Source of the DNA: Gallionella sp.
Lineage (GTDB): Bacteria; Pseudomonadota; Gammaproteobacteria; Burkholderiales; Gallionellaceae
DNA length: 64,000 nucleotides
NCBI GenBank assembly: GCA_030652475.1
Contig: JAUSAO010000083.1
Span: 1-64,000 of the forward strand
Direction: 5' to 3'
This document shows positions 45,300 to 55,308 of this stretch, piece by piece. The position numbers were made by a program, and so were the translations under genes. Under the pieces are notes generated by a model. It was not told the DNA's origin, searched no databases, and saw only the letters and a program-made list of their open reading frames with translations. The first letter of the stretch is position 1. Every line of letters starts with the position of its first letter.

Positions 45300-46748
45300 A
45301 TGCTGCGTAGAACCAAAATAGTTGCAACGCTGGGGCCAGCCTCCAGCGACCAAAAAGTCCTTGAAGACATGATTCGTGCCGGAGTCGATCTGGTGCGGAT
45401 GAATTTCTCGCATGGCTCGGCTGCCGATCACATGAAACGTGCAGAGGTCGTACGAGCTGCCGCGAAAGCAGTCGGACGAACCGTTGGCATTTTGGCTGAT
45501 CTGCAGGGCCCGAAAATCCGTGTGGGAAAATTCGAGAATGACAAGATCGAGCTGAACAGAGGCGATACGTTTATTCTCGATGCGGCCATGAATGGTCTGG
45601 GTAATCAGGAACGCGTTGGGCTGGACTACAAGGAGTTGCCCAACGATGTTAGTCGTGGTTCGGTACTGTTGCTTAATGACGGCATGCTGGAATTTGACGT
45701 AGTCGAAGTCAATGGCATGAGCATAGTCTGTAAGGTGGTGCGCGGCGGTATTTTATCCAATAATAAGGGTATTAATCGCAAGGGCGGGGGTTTGACGGCA
45801 CCCGCGCTGACCGAGAAGGATAAGGAAGACATCAAGACGGCCGCGCTGATTAATGCCGACTATCTGGCGATCTCCTTCCCGCGTAGTGGCGATGACATGC
45901 GTTACGCGCGCAAGTTGATGCACGAAGCAGGCGGTCAGAGCCTGTTGATGGCAAAGATTGAGCGCGCCGAAGCCATTCCGGCATTGGCCGATATTATCGA
46001 TGCATCGGATGCCATCATGGTGGCGCGTGGTGACTTGAGTGTGGAAGTCGGTGATGCGGCTGTTCCCGGATTGCAAAAGCGCATGATCAAGATGGCGCGT
46101 GCCAAGAACCGTCTGGTCATTACCGCTACGCAGATGATGGAATCCATGATCACCAATCCGATTCCGACACGTGCGGAAGTCTCGGATGTGGCGAATGCGG
46201 TATTGGATGGCACGGATGCGGTAATGCTGTCTGCAGAAACTGCAGTGGGTGATTATCCGGTGGAAACCATCGAGGCCATGGTGCGTATTTGTCTCAATGC
46301 TGAACACCAGACGGATGATCATGCGATCGATCGCCGCGGAATAGTGCAGAAATTTACGCGCATCGACCAATCCATCGCCATGTCCGCGCTGTTTGCCGCT
46401 TCACACTTCAAGGTGAAGGCGATCGTGGCACTGACACAATCCGGCTCGACGGCCCTGTGGATGTCACGCGTAAATGCCGGAGTGCCTATTTTTGCCTTGA
46501 CGCCGGTTGAACAAACCCTGACGAAGGTGACCTTGTTCAGCGGCGTACATCCGGTACTGTTCCCGGGCAGAAATGCGCAACATCCCGCTCAGGAGCTGAT
46601 CGATGCGGAACAACAACTGGTCGAAATGGGTTATGTCGAAGATGGTGATCTGGTAGTCGTTACCGTTGGCGAGGCTGTAGGAAAGTCGGGGCATACCAAT
46701 ACCATGAAAATTGTGCGCATTGGCGATCATCACAAGAACAGCATCTGA
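45300..46748 (+). CDS. pyk: Pyruvate kinase
   Basis: Makes pyruvate and ATP from phosphoenolpyruvate. The 482-residue protein starts MLRRTKIVATLGPASSDQKV and shows the conserved active-site segments MNFSHG, the MVARGDLSVEV region and TATQMMESMI. Its place among Calvin genes lets fixed carbon be drawn off to pyruvate for biosynthesis. It begins 15 bp after pgk. Confidence 0.96.
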   Translation: MLRRTKIVATLGPASSDQKVLEDMIRAGVDLVRMNFSHGSAADHMKRAEVVRAAAKAVGRTVGILADLQGPKIRVGKFENDKIELNRGDTFILDAAMNGLGNQERVGLDYKELPNDVSRGSVLLLNDGMLEFDVVEVNGMSIVCKVVRGGILSNNKGINRKGGGLTAPALTEKDKEDIKTAALINADYLAISFPRSGDDMRYARKLMHEAGGQSLLMAKIERAEAIPALADIIDASDAIMVARGDLSVEVGDAAVPGLQKRMIKMARAKNRLVITATQMMESMITNPIPTRAEVSDVANAVLDGTDAVMLSAETAVGDYPVETIEAMVRICLNAEHQTDDHAIDRRGIVQKFTRIDQSIAMSALFAASHFKVKAIVALTQSGSTALWMSRVNAGVPIFALTPVEQTLTKVTLFSGVHPVLFPGRNAQHPAQELIDAEQQLVEMGYVEDGDLVVVTVGEAVGKSGHTNTMKIVRIGDHHKNSI

Positions 46749-46805
46749 GTAAAAGTTACATAAGAATCAAAGTAATAAGAGTTTTTAATCAATCAGGAGA
46801 AAAAA

Positions 46806-47870
46806 ATGGCTTTAGTATCTTTGCGTCAACTTCTCGATCATGCAGCAGAAAATAGCTACGGTTTGCCAGCATTCAACGTCAATAATCTGGAACAGGTCAA
46901 GGCGATCATGGAAGCGGCTGACGAGTGCAATAGCCCGGTCATCATGCAAGGCTCTGCCGGTGCGCGCAAGTACGCCGGTGAGCCGTTTCTGCGTCATCTC
47001 ATTGAAGCGGCTGTGGAAATGTATCCGCATATTCCTGTTGTTATGCATCAGGACCACGGTGCCTCTGAAGCGGTTTGTATCAACGCAATCCGCTCCGGTT
47101 TTTCCAGCGTGATGATGGACGGTTCCTTGCTGGCAGACGGCAAGACACCTTCTTCTTTCGAATACAACGTCAATATTTCACGTCGTGTGGCTGAAATGTC
47201 TCATGCGGTGGGCGTGTCAGTAGAAGGCGAGTTGGGCTGTCTGGGTTCTCTGGAATCCGGCGAAGGCGAAAAGGAAGACGGTCATGGCGCTGAAGGCGTT
47301 CTGAGCCATGATCAATTGCTGACCGATCCGGAAGAAGCGGCTGAATTCGTGCGTCAAACCGGTGTAGATGCGCTGGCAATCGCCATCGGCACTTCACACG
47401 GCGCATACAAATTCACCCGCCCTCCTACCGGTGCGGTATTGCGTATTGATCGCATCAGGGAAATTCATGCCCGTCTGCCTAACACCCACCTCGTGATGCA
47501 CGGTTCTTCTTCCGTTCCACAAGAATGGCTGAAGATCATCAATGAATTCGGCGGCACCATGGGCGAAACCTACGGTGTTCCGGTTGAGGAAATTGTCGAA
47601 GGCATCAAGAACGGCGTGCGTAAAGTAAACATCGACACGGATCTGCGTATGGCCTCTACCGGCGCAACTCGCCGTTATCTGGCGCAAAACACCAAAGATT
47701 TCGACCCGCGCAAGTTCCTGGCCGCTACCACAGTGGCCATGAAGGAAATTTGCAAGGCGCGTTATGAAGCGTTTGGTTGCGCAGGTCAGGCAGCCAAGAT
47801 CAAGCCGATTTCTCTGGAAGCAATGGCAAACCGTTACGCTAAAGGCGAGTTGAACGCGATCATCAAGTAA
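46806..47870 (+). CDS. fba: Fructose-bisphosphate aldolase, class II (Calvin subtype)
   Basis: Zinc aldolase that joins triose phosphates to fructose-1,6-bisphosphate; the Calvin cycle may also use it for sedoheptulose bisphosphate. The 354-residue protein has H81-Q-D83-H84 as the metal and catalytic segment, [13 protein letters not shown] and a final [11 protein letters not shown]. It is the last gene of the tkt-fba group, before a strong terminator. Confidence 0.96.
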   Translation: MALVSLRQLLDHAAENSYGLPAFNVNNLEQVKAIMEAADECNSPVIMQGSAGARKYAGEPFLRHLIEAAVEMYPHIPVVMHQDHGASEAVCINAIRSGFSSVMMDGSLLADGKTPSSFEYNVNISRRVAEMSHAVGVSVEGELGCLGSLESGEGEKEDGHGAEGVLSHDQLLTDPEEAAEFVRQTGVDALAIAIGTSHGAYKFTRPPTGAVLRIDRIREIHARLPNTHLVMHGSSSVPQEWLKIINEFGGTMGETYGVPVEEIVEGIKNGVRKVNIDTDLRMASTGATRRYLAQNTKDFDPRKFLAATTVAMKEICKARYEAFGCAGQAAKIKPISLEAMANRYAKGELNAIIK

Positions 47871-47883
47871 GCGTTCTTCCTAG

Positions 47884-47921
47884 CCAACAAAAAGGCGACC
47901 TTGGGGTCGCTTTTTTGTTGG
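47884..47921. terminator. Bidirectional terminator between fba and cbbR
   Basis: CCAACAAAAAGGCGACC and GGTCGCTTTTTTGTTGG form a long hairpin with a 4-base loop and T-runs in both directions. It would end the fba transcript and the convergent cbbR transcript. Confidence 0.9.
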
Positions 47922-47951
47922 TCGGAACGAATAGATAGTTGCTGTCTGGGT

Positions 47952-48845
47952 TCACTGTGCGCCTTCAGTCAGTAAAAATTCCTTAAAAGCCAGGGCGGCG
48001 CTGGACAAGCGTTTGTTGCGCCGATACGCAACAAACCAGTGGCGTAGCAGTGGAAAGTTTTCGACGTCCAGTATTGCCAGCCTGCCGGTTTCCAGTTCCA
48101 GTTCGATGCTGTGCAGCGATAATATGCCCAGTCCCATGCCTGCGCGCACAGCCTGTTTGATGGCCTCGTTGGTTTCCATTTCCATGCTGATATGCGGCTG
48201 GATGTGATGCAGATCGAAAACACGCTCCATCGCACTGCGCGTACCGGAACCTTTTTCGCGAGACATAAAGGTTTCGTGCGCGAGTTGTGAGAATTTGATG
48301 TCTTTGAGTGTGGACAAGGGATGGCCTGGGTCGGCAATGACCACCAGAGGATTGTCCAGAAACGACTCTGCGTTGAGGTCTAATCCATCAGGCGGCTGGC
48401 CCATGATAGCCAGGTCAGTGCTGTTGTCAGCGAGTTGTTTGAGCACGGCGTCCCGGTTGGCAACTTGCAGAATCACATTGATATTCGGATGCCGCTGGCA
48501 AAATTTAGCCAGCAACTGCGGTGTGAAATAATTGGCAGTATTGACTACCGACAGAGTGAATTTTCCCTGCCCCAATCCTTTCATATCGTCGAACACCGCT
48601 TCAATTTCGATTAATTGTTGTGAAATGTTACGGGCGTAATGAAACAGTTCTCGCCCCGCTTCAGTGAGAAATATTTTTTTCCCCATTTGTTCGAATAACG
48701 GCAGCCCGATGTGCCCTTCCAGTTGCTTGATTTGCATGGACACTGCCGGTTGTGAGAGGTATAGTTCCTTTGCCGCGCGAGAATAGTTTAAATGGATAGC
48801 CACTTTTTCAAACACTTGCAGTTGTCGTAAAGTGAAGTGGAGCAT
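47952..48845 (-). CDS. cbbR: LysR-type regulator CbbR
   Basis: Activates the Calvin operon in response to metabolites such as RuBP or NADPH. The start is set at MLHFTLRQLQVFEKVAIHLN (residue 18 of the longest frame), the usual beginning of LysR proteins, giving 297 residues. The helix-turn-helix reads YSRAAKELYLSQPAVSMQIK, followed by QLEGHIGLPLFEQ; the rest is a substrate-binding domain. It is divergent from cbbM, the classic arrangement, with a T-N11-A palindrome in the shared region. Confidence 0.93.
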   Translation of the reverse strand: MLHFTLRQLQVFEKVAIHLNYSRAAKELYLSQPAVSMQIKQLEGHIGLPLFEQMGKKIFLTEAGRELFHYARNISQQLIEIEAVFDDMKGLGQGKFTLSVVNTANYFTPQLLAKFCQRHPNINVILQVANRDAVLKQLADNSTDLAIMGQPPDGLDLNAESFLDNPLVVIADPGHPLSTLKDIKFSQLAHETFMSREKGSGTRSAMERVFDLHHIQPHISMEMETNEAIKQAVRAGMGLGILSLHSIELELETGRLAILDVENFPLLRHWFVAYRRNKRLSSAALAFKEFLLTEGAQ

Positions 48846-48887
48846 GGCGGCGAGACGGGTGGGTCGTATTGCGTGATTATACATAAT

Positions 48888-48944
48888 CATAAGCATTTCT
48901 TATGGTTTCAATAAAAATAATTGACTATCGCTTATATGACTATC
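48888..48944 (+). promoter_or_regulatory. CbbR operator and cbbM control region
   Basis: CATAAG-CATTT-CTTATG at 48888-48904 is a perfect palindrome that contains the LysR motif T-N11-A. Downstream TGACTATC occurs twice (48922-48929 and 48937-48944), 15 bp apart. TTGACT at 48921 is a possible -35 and TATAGT at 48949 a possible -10, but their 22-bp spacing is too long for a standard promoter. The RNA start is therefore unclear. Confidence 0.6.
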
Positions 48945-49025
48945 CCCCTATAGTGGCGACCAGTTGCACGATGTTGTTCGTTGGTAGTTAGTGAAATTAT
49001 CGTTAACACACAGGAGAGGTAAATT

Positions 49026-50405
49026 ATGGATCAATCTAATCGTTATGCAGATCTGTCGTTAAAAGAAGAAGATCTGATCAAGGGTGACGGGCACATTCTC
49101 GTTGCTTACCACATGCAGCCAGCCACGGGTTATGGTTATCTGGAAACTGCGGCGCACATCGCGGCAGAATCTTCCACTGGTACCAATGTTGAAGTGTGCA
49201 CCACCGATGACTTTACCAAGGGCGTGGACGCGCTGGTATATTTTATCGATGAAGCTAAAGGTGTAATGAAGGTCGCTTATCCGATCGAATTGTTCGATCG
49301 CAATGTGATCGACGGTCGTGCGATGATTGTTTCCTTCCTGACACTGGCCATTGGCAATAATCAGGGACAGGGCGATGTAAAATGCCTGAAGATGCATGAC
49401 TTCTATGTGCCTTGGTCGATGTTGCGTCTGTTCGATGGCCCGTCCAAAGATATTACCGACATGTGGGATATTCTGGGTCGTCCACGCGTCAACGGTGGTT
49501 ACATCGCCGGTACAATCATTAAGCCCAAGCTGGGTCTGCGTCCTGAGCCATTTGCCAAGGCGGCTTACCAGTTCTGGCTGGGTGGCGATTTCATCAAGAA
49601 CGATGAGCCACAAGGCAATCAGACTTTCTGCCCTACCAAGAAAGTGATCCCGCTGGTCTATGACGCAATGAAGCGCGCCATGGATGAAACGGGCCAGGCC
49701 AAGATTTTCTCCGCCAATATCACCGCCGACGATCACTACGAAATGCTGGCGCGTGCCGATTACATTCTGGAAACATTTGGACCGGATGCAAACAAGGTGG
49801 CCTTCCTGGTGGACGGCTATGTCGGTGGTCCAGGCATGGTGACAACGGCACGTCGTCAGTATCCTGACCAGTACCTGCACTACCATCGTGCCGGTCACGG
49901 TGCGGTGACCTCGCCTTCTGCATTGCGTGGCTACACTGCGTTTGTGCTGTCCAAGATGTCCCGTCTGCAAGGTGCTTCCGGCATCCACGTGGGAACCATG
50001 GGTTACGGCAAAATGGAAGGTGAGAAGGATGACCGGCATATCGCTTACATGATCGAGCGTGATTCAGCGGACGGTCCTTACTATCATCAGGAATGGCACG
50101 GCATGAAGCCGACCACGCCTATCATCTCCGGCGGTATGAACGCGCTGCGTCTGCCAGGTTTCTTCGAAAACCTGGGTCACGGCAACGTGATCAATACTTC
50201 TGGCGGCGGTTCTTACGGTCACATCGACTCTCCTGCAGCGGGCGCGATCTCCTTGCGTCAGTCGTATGAGTGCTGGAAAGCGGGTGCGGATCCTATCGAA
50301 TTTGCGAAGGAGCACAAGGAATTTGCGCGCGCATTTGAGTCATTCCCTGGCGATGCGGACAAGATATTCCCGGGCTGGCGCGACAAGCTGGGCGTGCACA
50401 AGTAA
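49026..50405 (+). CDS. cbbM: RuBisCO form II, large subunit
   Basis: Fixes CO2 onto ribulose-1,5-bisphosphate; form II needs no small subunit and none is encoded here. The 459-residue protein has catalytic K166 in [10 protein letters not shown] and the carbamylated K191 with D193-E194 in [14 protein letters not shown], the same numbering as the Rhodospirillum enzyme. Form II favours high CO2 and low O2, consistent with microaerobic iron oxidation. An AGGAGAGG binding site precedes the ATG. cbbQ and cbbO follow. Confidence 0.98.
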   Translation: MDQSNRYADLSLKEEDLIKGDGHILVAYHMQPATGYGYLETAAHIAAESSTGTNVEVCTTDDFTKGVDALVYFIDEAKGVMKVAYPIELFDRNVIDGRAMIVSFLTLAIGNNQGQGDVKCLKMHDFYVPWSMLRLFDGPSKDITDMWDILGRPRVNGGYIAGTIIKPKLGLRPEPFAKAAYQFWLGGDFIKNDEPQGNQTFCPTKKVIPLVYDAMKRAMDETGQAKIFSANITADDHYEMLARADYILETFGPDANKVAFLVDGYVGGPGMVTTARRQYPDQYLHYHRAGHGAVTSPSALRGYTAFVLSKMSRLQGASGIHVGTMGYGKMEGEKDDRHIAYMIERDSADGPYYHQEWHGMKPTTPIISGGMNALRLPGFFENLGHGNVINTSGGGSYGHIDSPAAGAISLRQSYECWKAGADPIEFAKEHKEFARAFESFPGDADKIFPGWRDKLGVHK

Positions 50406-50434
50406 GCTTGGTTGGTATTAAAGCTGTGAAAACG

Positions 50435-50462
50435 CGCCCCCACTTGCTGGGGGCGTTTTTTT
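50435..50462 (+). terminator. Terminator or attenuator after cbbM
   Basis: CGCCCCCA, a 5-base loop and TGGGGGCG, followed by seven T residues, form a strong intrinsic terminator 30 bp after cbbM. Because cbbQ starts at 50517 on the same strand, it may let cbbM be made in excess over cbbQO. Confidence 0.9.
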
Positions 50463-50516
50463 CCAAAAATCAAAACCGTTCAGGCCGCGCGGATACGTGG
50501 CGAGTATGGGGGTAAC

Positions 50517-51320
50517 ATGACCGATAAAGATCAATACAAGATACATCAGGAGCCGTTTTATCAGGCGCAGGGTAATGAAGTTACGTTGTATGAGGCGGCC
50601 TATGCTGCCCGTTTGCCTGTGATGGTGAAGGGCCCGACAGGTTGCGGCAAATCTCGTTTTGTCGAATATATGGCGTGGAAATTGAACAAGCCGCTGATTA
50701 CGGTGGCGTGTAATGAAGACATGACAGCAAGCGATCTGGTCGGGCGCTATTTGCTCGATGCCAATGGCACGCGCTGGCTCGATGGCCCGCTGACCACGGC
50801 AGCGCGCATCGGTGCGATCTGCTACCTCGACGAAATCGTCGAAGCGCGCCAGGACACCACTGTAGTGATCCATCCGCTGACCGACCACCGGCGCACGCTG
50901 CCGCTGGATAAGAAGGGCGAGCTGATTCAGGCGCACCCTGACTTTCAGTTGGTGATCTCCTACAATCCGGGCTACCAGAGTCTGCTGAAGGATCTGAAGC
51001 AGTCCACCAAACAGCGTTTTACGGCGCTTGATTTTGATTATCCGACAAGCAAGCTGGAGACCGAAATTCTCAGTAAGGAAACGGGTATGGACGCAGACAT
51101 TTGCGCCAAATTGGTCAAGATCGGGGTAGCTGCTCGTAATCTGAAAGGGCATGGCCTGGATGAGGGCGTTTCCACGCGTTTGCTGGTGTACGCGGCGACA
51201 CTGATCAAGGGCGGGGTCGAGCCCAGGGATGCGTGCCGTATGGCTATGGTACGTCCGATTACCGATGATGCGGACATACGCGATACACTGGATCATGCGA
51301 TTGATGCTGTGTTTGCCTGA
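50517..51320 (+). CDS. cbbQ: RuBisCO activase AAA+ subunit CbbQ
   Basis: With CbbO it forms the activase that removes inhibitory sugar phosphates from RuBisCO. The 267-residue MoxR-type AAA+ protein has Walker A GPTGCGKS (39-46), a Walker B segment ICYLDEIVEA near 100 and a C-terminal helical domain. NorQ is a close relative, but the cbbM and cbbO neighbours make CbbQ the correct name. Confidence 0.94.
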   Translation: MTDKDQYKIHQEPFYQAQGNEVTLYEAAYAARLPVMVKGPTGCGKSRFVEYMAWKLNKPLITVACNEDMTASDLVGRYLLDANGTRWLDGPLTTAARIGAICYLDEIVEARQDTTVVIHPLTDHRRTLPLDKKGELIQAHPDFQLVISYNPGYQSLLKDLKQSTKQRFTALDFDYPTSKLETEILSKETGMDADICAKLVKIGVAARNLKGHGLDEGVSTRLLVYAATLIKGGVEPRDACRMAMVRPITDDADIRDTLDHAIDAVFA

Positions 51321-51322
51321 GA

Positions 51323-53575
51323 ATGAAGACCATACCAGAAGAACTGGAAGTCTATTGGCAACAGCTTGACTGCGGTTTTCCGCGTGTGGCCGAGGTGTTC
51401 GCTGATTGCATGCAAGAGGCGCTGGTCAAACTTACCGGGGAGGGGGTCAGTGCCTATATCGAATATGCACGCTTTCTTGGCAAGATGGGGCGCGGCGCTG
51501 AGCCCATTCTGATTTTCCTGGAAGAGTGGCCGGGTATCGCCAAGAAAACAGGTGAGGATGCGCTGCCCGCAATCGCAGAGTGTATACGTAGAATGTACAA
51601 ATCGCCCAACGGCAAAGCGATCACGCCCTTCCTGCAATCATTGCCGAGTGTGGTGCGCAGATTGCCTGCCCGGCAGCAGTTACAGGAGTACTTGAATCTC
51701 ATCCTGGATTTTATGGAACGCACCACAGGTTCCATACACGGCATTCATCAGACTTTCGCCAGCCCAGGCTTGCCGGCACTGTTCAAGCAGATCGCGGTGC
51801 TCCTTGGTCAATTATCATTGGCAGGACTGAAGAACTGGGTTGATTACGGTGCCCGCTATTACAACGACCACCCCGAGCGGCAAATTGATTACTTCAGCCT
51901 GCAGTCTGCGGACAGTCGTGCGGTATTGCAACGTGAGCGCCACGGCACCTTGCTGATGGACAATGAGCGTAAGCTGGACTTGTACTTGCGCGGGTTGTGG
52001 CAAGACGAGGATATGTTGATCCCTTATTCCAACATGTTTGACGAACTGCGCCAGCCCGTTCCCTATTACGACAATCTGGGCATACGTCTGCCGGATGTCT
52101 ATAACGACATGCATGGCATATCCGGTATAGACCGGTATCGTGCGACCCTGGCGCATATGGTTGGACATCGGCGCTGGAGTAAGGCGATCTTCGCTGACAA
52201 TTTCAGCCCGTTCCAGCGTATGGCGGCAGAGTTTCTGGAAGACAGCCGGGTGGAATATCTGGTGATGCGCGAGTACCCCGGACTGCGTCGTCTTTTTCTG
52301 GCGTTGCATCCGATTCCGGCCGAAGACGCTTACGACCCGGAACAGGAATCCGGCGTGCGCCATCGTCTGACCATGCTGTCGCGCGCGATACTCGATCCGC
52401 AGCACACTTACAAAAATCTGCACGTTGTCGAGTTTGCGCAGCACTTCCACGCCCTGATGCAAAACAGCGATATGAGCACACCGGAGATGGCCGATATGGC
52501 GGTTTCTTTCGTTGCGAAAACGCGCCGCCAGAGCGATCAGCTCGCCAAGACCCACTTCAAGGACACAGTGGTAAGTTATCGCGACGACAATCGCCAGATG
52601 TGGCATTTCATCGAGGAAGATGACGAGGGAGAGGTTGTTGATCAGCATCGCAAAATGGAGCCGAACAAGGACCTCGAAGGCCTGCCGCCGCGCCATTACC
52701 ACGAGTGGGACTACAATAACCAGAGCTACCGTCCTGACTGGGTGAGCGTTTATGAAGCCCTGCACCCGTCCGGAAACGCGGCGGATATCGACAGGCTGCT
52801 GGCCAAGCATGCGTCACTGGCCAAACGCTTGAAGAAAATGCTCGATTTGCTCAGGCCCCAGGACAAGGTTCGTATCCGCTATCAGGAAGAGGGCAGCGAA
52901 CTGGATCTGGATGTGGCCTTGCGCTCATTGATCGATTTCAAGGGGGGTTCGTCACCTGATCCGCGCATCAATATGAGCCACAAGACCAGCGGACGCAATA
53001 TTGCGGTGATGGTGTTGCTGGACTTGTCACAATCACTCAATGAAATGGCGGCTGGCAGCAACCAGTCTATACTGGAGCTCAGCCAGGAGGCAGTTTCACT
53101 GCTGGCCTGGGCAATAGAAAAGCTGGGTGACCCCTTCGCAATAGCCGGATTTCATTCCAACACACGTCATGACGTGCGCTACATGCATATCAAGGGGTTC
53201 AGTGAAAAGTGGGATGATAATGTGAAGGGCAGGCTGGCCGCCATGGAGGCCAGTTATTCCACACGCATGGGCGCGGCGATGCGCCACGCTTCGCATTATC
53301 TGGAAAAACAGCAAGCCGATAAAAAATTGATGCTGATCCTGACCGACGGTGAACCTGCGGATATTGACAGCAAGGATGGGCGTATTTTGATTGAGGACGC
53401 CCGCCAGGCGGTCAATGAACTGGATCGGAAAGGTATCTATTCCTATTGCATCAATCTGGACCCCAAGGCAGATGAATATGTGAAGGATATTTTCGGCAAG
53501 CAGTACAGCATTATCGACAAGGTGGCTCAATTGCCGGAGAAATTGCCGCAACTGTTCATTGCGCTTACTAAATAA
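51323..53575 (+). CDS. cbbO: RuBisCO activase adaptor CbbO (von Willebrand A domain)
   Basis: Substrate adaptor of the CbbQO activase; its von Willebrand domain binds the acidic surface of RuBisCO. The 750-residue protein has a long helical N-terminal part (about 1-540) and a C-terminal vWA domain with the metal-binding MIDAS residues D-x-S-x-S in LLDLSQSLNE (around 565) and LTDGEPADID. It starts 2 bp after cbbQ, so the two are coupled. Confidence 0.93.
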   Translation: MKTIPEELEVYWQQLDCGFPRVAEVFADCMQEALVKLTGEGVSAYIEYARFLGKMGRGAEPILIFLEEWPGIAKKTGEDALPAIAECIRRMYKSPNGKAITPFLQSLPSVVRRLPARQQLQEYLNLILDFMERTTGSIHGIHQTFASPGLPALFKQIAVLLGQLSLAGLKNWVDYGARYYNDHPERQIDYFSLQSADSRAVLQRERHGTLLMDNERKLDLYLRGLWQDEDMLIPYSNMFDELRQPVPYYDNLGIRLPDVYNDMHGISGIDRYRATLAHMVGHRRWSKAIFADNFSPFQRMAAEFLEDSRVEYLVMREYPGLRRLFLALHPIPAEDAYDPEQESGVRHRLTMLSRAILDPQHTYKNLHVVEFAQHFHALMQNSDMSTPEMADMAVSFVAKTRRQSDQLAKTHFKDTVVSYRDDNRQMWHFIEEDDEGEVVDQHRKMEPNKDLEGLPPRHYHEWDYNNQSYRPDWVSVYEALHPSGNAADIDRLLAKHASLAKRLKKMLDLLRPQDKVRIRYQEEGSELDLDVALRSLIDFKGGSSPDPRINMSHKTSGRNIAVMVLLDLSQSLNEMAAGSNQSILELSQEAVSLLAWAIEKLGDPFAIAGFHSNTRHDVRYMHIKGFSEKWDDNVKGRLAAMEASYSTRMGAAMRHASHYLEKQQADKKLMLILTDGEPADIDSKDGRILIEDARQAVNELDRKGIYSYCINLDPKADEYVKDIFGKQYSIIDKVAQLPEKLPQLFIALTK

Positions 53576-53682
53576 TGGCGAGCCAAATAAACCCGCTTTG
53601 CGCGCAGAATAGGGCGGAAAAGCGGTAGAATTGTAAAGTTGAAATTTAATAACTATCTTACTTTAATAACCGAGGAGAAAGC

Positions 53683-54684
53683 ATGAGTAAAAGTCTGATT
53701 CAATTCATCATTGAAGAGCAACGCCACATCCCCAACGCCAGCGGTGATTTTACCGGGTTGTTGAGCGACATCATTTCAGCCTGCAAACAAATTGCTCATG
53801 ACGTAAACAAAGGCGCGCTGATCGGCGTGCTGGGCAGCGCAGGCAGTGAAAACGTACAGGGCGAGACACAAAAGAAGCTGGACATCATCACCAACGATGT
53901 TTTCATCAAGGCGAATGAGTGGGGTGGTCACCTGGCTGCGATGGCATCGGAAGAAATGGATGATATCTATGAAATTCCAAAGCAATATCCACGCGGTAAA
54001 TATTTGATTACCTTTGACCCGCTGGATGGATCTTCCAATATCGACGTGAATATTTCTGTTGGTACGATTTTCTCCATCCTTCGTTGTCCTGAAGGCGTAA
54101 GCAATCCTACAGCAGCCGATTTCATGCAGCCTGGCACCAAACAGGTATGCGCCGGTTATGCACTGTACGGCCCGAACACCATGATGGTCATCACCACCGG
54201 TAACGGCGTGAACGGCTTTACGCTGGATCGCGATGTAGGTGACTTCTTCCTGACCCATCCTGACATGCAGATCCCTGTTGATACCCAGGAATTTGCGATC
54301 AACATGTCCAATCGTCGCTACTGGGAAGAACCGGTACAACGCTACATTGAAGAATGCGTCAAGGGCAAGGACGGTGGTCGTGAGAAGAACTTCAACATGC
54401 GTTGGGTGGCTTCCATGGTTGCAGAAATCCATCGTATCCTGACGCGCGGCGGTATTTTCTTGTATCCGTTCGACAACAAGGAAGCTGGCAAGGCAGGCAA
54501 GTTGCGTTTGATGTACGAAGCGAATCCAATGTCGTTCATCGTTGAGCAGGCAGGTGGTGTATGTTCTACTGGCCGTGAACGCATCATGGAGCTGCAACCT
54601 ACCGGTCTGCATCAGCGTGTGCCGGTTATCATGGGTTCTAAGAACGAAGTAGACCGTGTGGTGGGGTACCACAAGGGCGCGTAA
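53683..54684 (+). CDS. fbp: Fructose-1,6-bisphosphatase, class I
   Basis: Removes the C1 phosphate of fructose-1,6-bisphosphate to feed the regeneration phase of the Calvin cycle. The 333-residue protein has the metal-site motif [13 protein letters not shown] and the C-terminal [18 protein letters not shown] segment. The class I fold lacks the sedoheptulose-bisphosphatase signature, so both activities cannot be claimed. It has a GAGGAGAA binding site and its own terminator. Confidence 0.97.
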   Translation: MSKSLIQFIIEEQRHIPNASGDFTGLLSDIISACKQIAHDVNKGALIGVLGSAGSENVQGETQKKLDIITNDVFIKANEWGGHLAAMASEEMDDIYEIPKQYPRGKYLITFDPLDGSSNIDVNISVGTIFSILRCPEGVSNPTAADFMQPGTKQVCAGYALYGPNTMMVITTGNGVNGFTLDRDVGDFFLTHPDMQIPVDTQEFAINMSNRRYWEEPVQRYIEECVKGKDGGREKNFNMRWVASMVAEIHRILTRGGIFLYPFDNKEAGKAGKLRLMYEANPMSFIVEQAGGVCSTGRERIMELQPTGLHQRVPVIMGSKNEVDRVVGYHKGA

Positions 54685-54693
54685 TACCTTTTA

Positions 54694-54720
54694 ATGCCCC
54701 CGTGTTTGGGGGTATTTTTA
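54694..54720 (+). terminator. Terminator after fbp
   Basis: GCCCCC, a short loop and GGGGGT with flanking AT pairs, followed by ATTTTTA, form an intrinsic terminator 10 bp after the fbp stop codon. Confidence 0.85.
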
Positions 54721-54744
54721 CGTCTGAGATTTGAGGAAATTATT

Positions 54745-55239
54745 ATGTCCAAACCGCTCGTTTCCATCATCATGGGCAGTAGCAATGATTGGGAAGTCAT
54801 GAGTCAGGCCGCGCAACAGCTGAAAGACTTTGGCGTGGCTTATGATGCGCGCGTCATCTCTGCACATCGCTCGCCTGATTTGTTATTTGATTACATTAAA
54901 GAAGTCAGCGCGCGAGGTGTACAGTGTTTCATCGCTGGCGCGGGCGGCGCGGCGCATCTTGCCGGCGTGATTGCCGGAAAGACCACGCTGCCGGTGTTCG
55001 GTGTGCCGATTCCGTCCAAGTATCTCAAAGGCCTGGATTCGTTGTTATCCATTGTGCAAATGCCCAAGGGAATTCCGGTTGCGACGTTCGCTATTGGCGA
55101 AGCCGGGGCAGCGAATGCCGGGTTGTTTGCCATTTCCATGCTGGCGTTGAATGATGTGCCGCTGGCACAACGCCTGACCGAGTATCGAAAACAACAAGCA
55201 ATCAAGGTTGCCGAGACGGTATTGCCGATATTGCCTTAA
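54745..55239 (+). CDS. purE: 5-(carboxyamino)imidazole ribonucleotide mutase
   Basis: Purine-synthesis enzyme that rearranges N5-CAIR to CAIR. The start at ATG 54745 (GAGGAAATT before it) gives 164 residues beginning MSKPLVSIIMGSSNDWEVM. An upstream in-frame ATG lies in the fbp terminator and is discounted. The AHRSPD and AGGAAHLAGV loops mark the class I type found with PurK. purC is next. Confidence 0.96.
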   Translation: MSKPLVSIIMGSSNDWEVMSQAAQQLKDFGVAYDARVISAHRSPDLLFDYIKEVSARGVQCFIAGAGGAAHLAGVIAGKTTLPVFGVPIPSKYLKGLDSLLSIVQMPKGIPVATFAIGEAGAANAGLFAISMLALNDVPLAQRLTEYRKQQAIKVAETVLPILP

Positions 55240-55308
55240 GCGGTCACCCGGGGGCGAAACCAGGGCCGCAAGGTCCATTCACCTATTAATTGTTCACAAG
55301 GAAACGCC

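Noticed and set aside
48921-48954. TTGACT and TATAGT as a standard cbbM promoter
   Set aside because: The spacing is 22 bp, outside the range sigma-70 accepts.
49059-50039. 326-residue minus-strand frame opposite cbbM
   Set aside because: Antisense shadow of cbbM; low complexity and no family resemblance.
53776-54672. 298-residue minus-strand frame opposite fbp
   Set aside because: Antisense shadow of fbp without a start site or a known domain.
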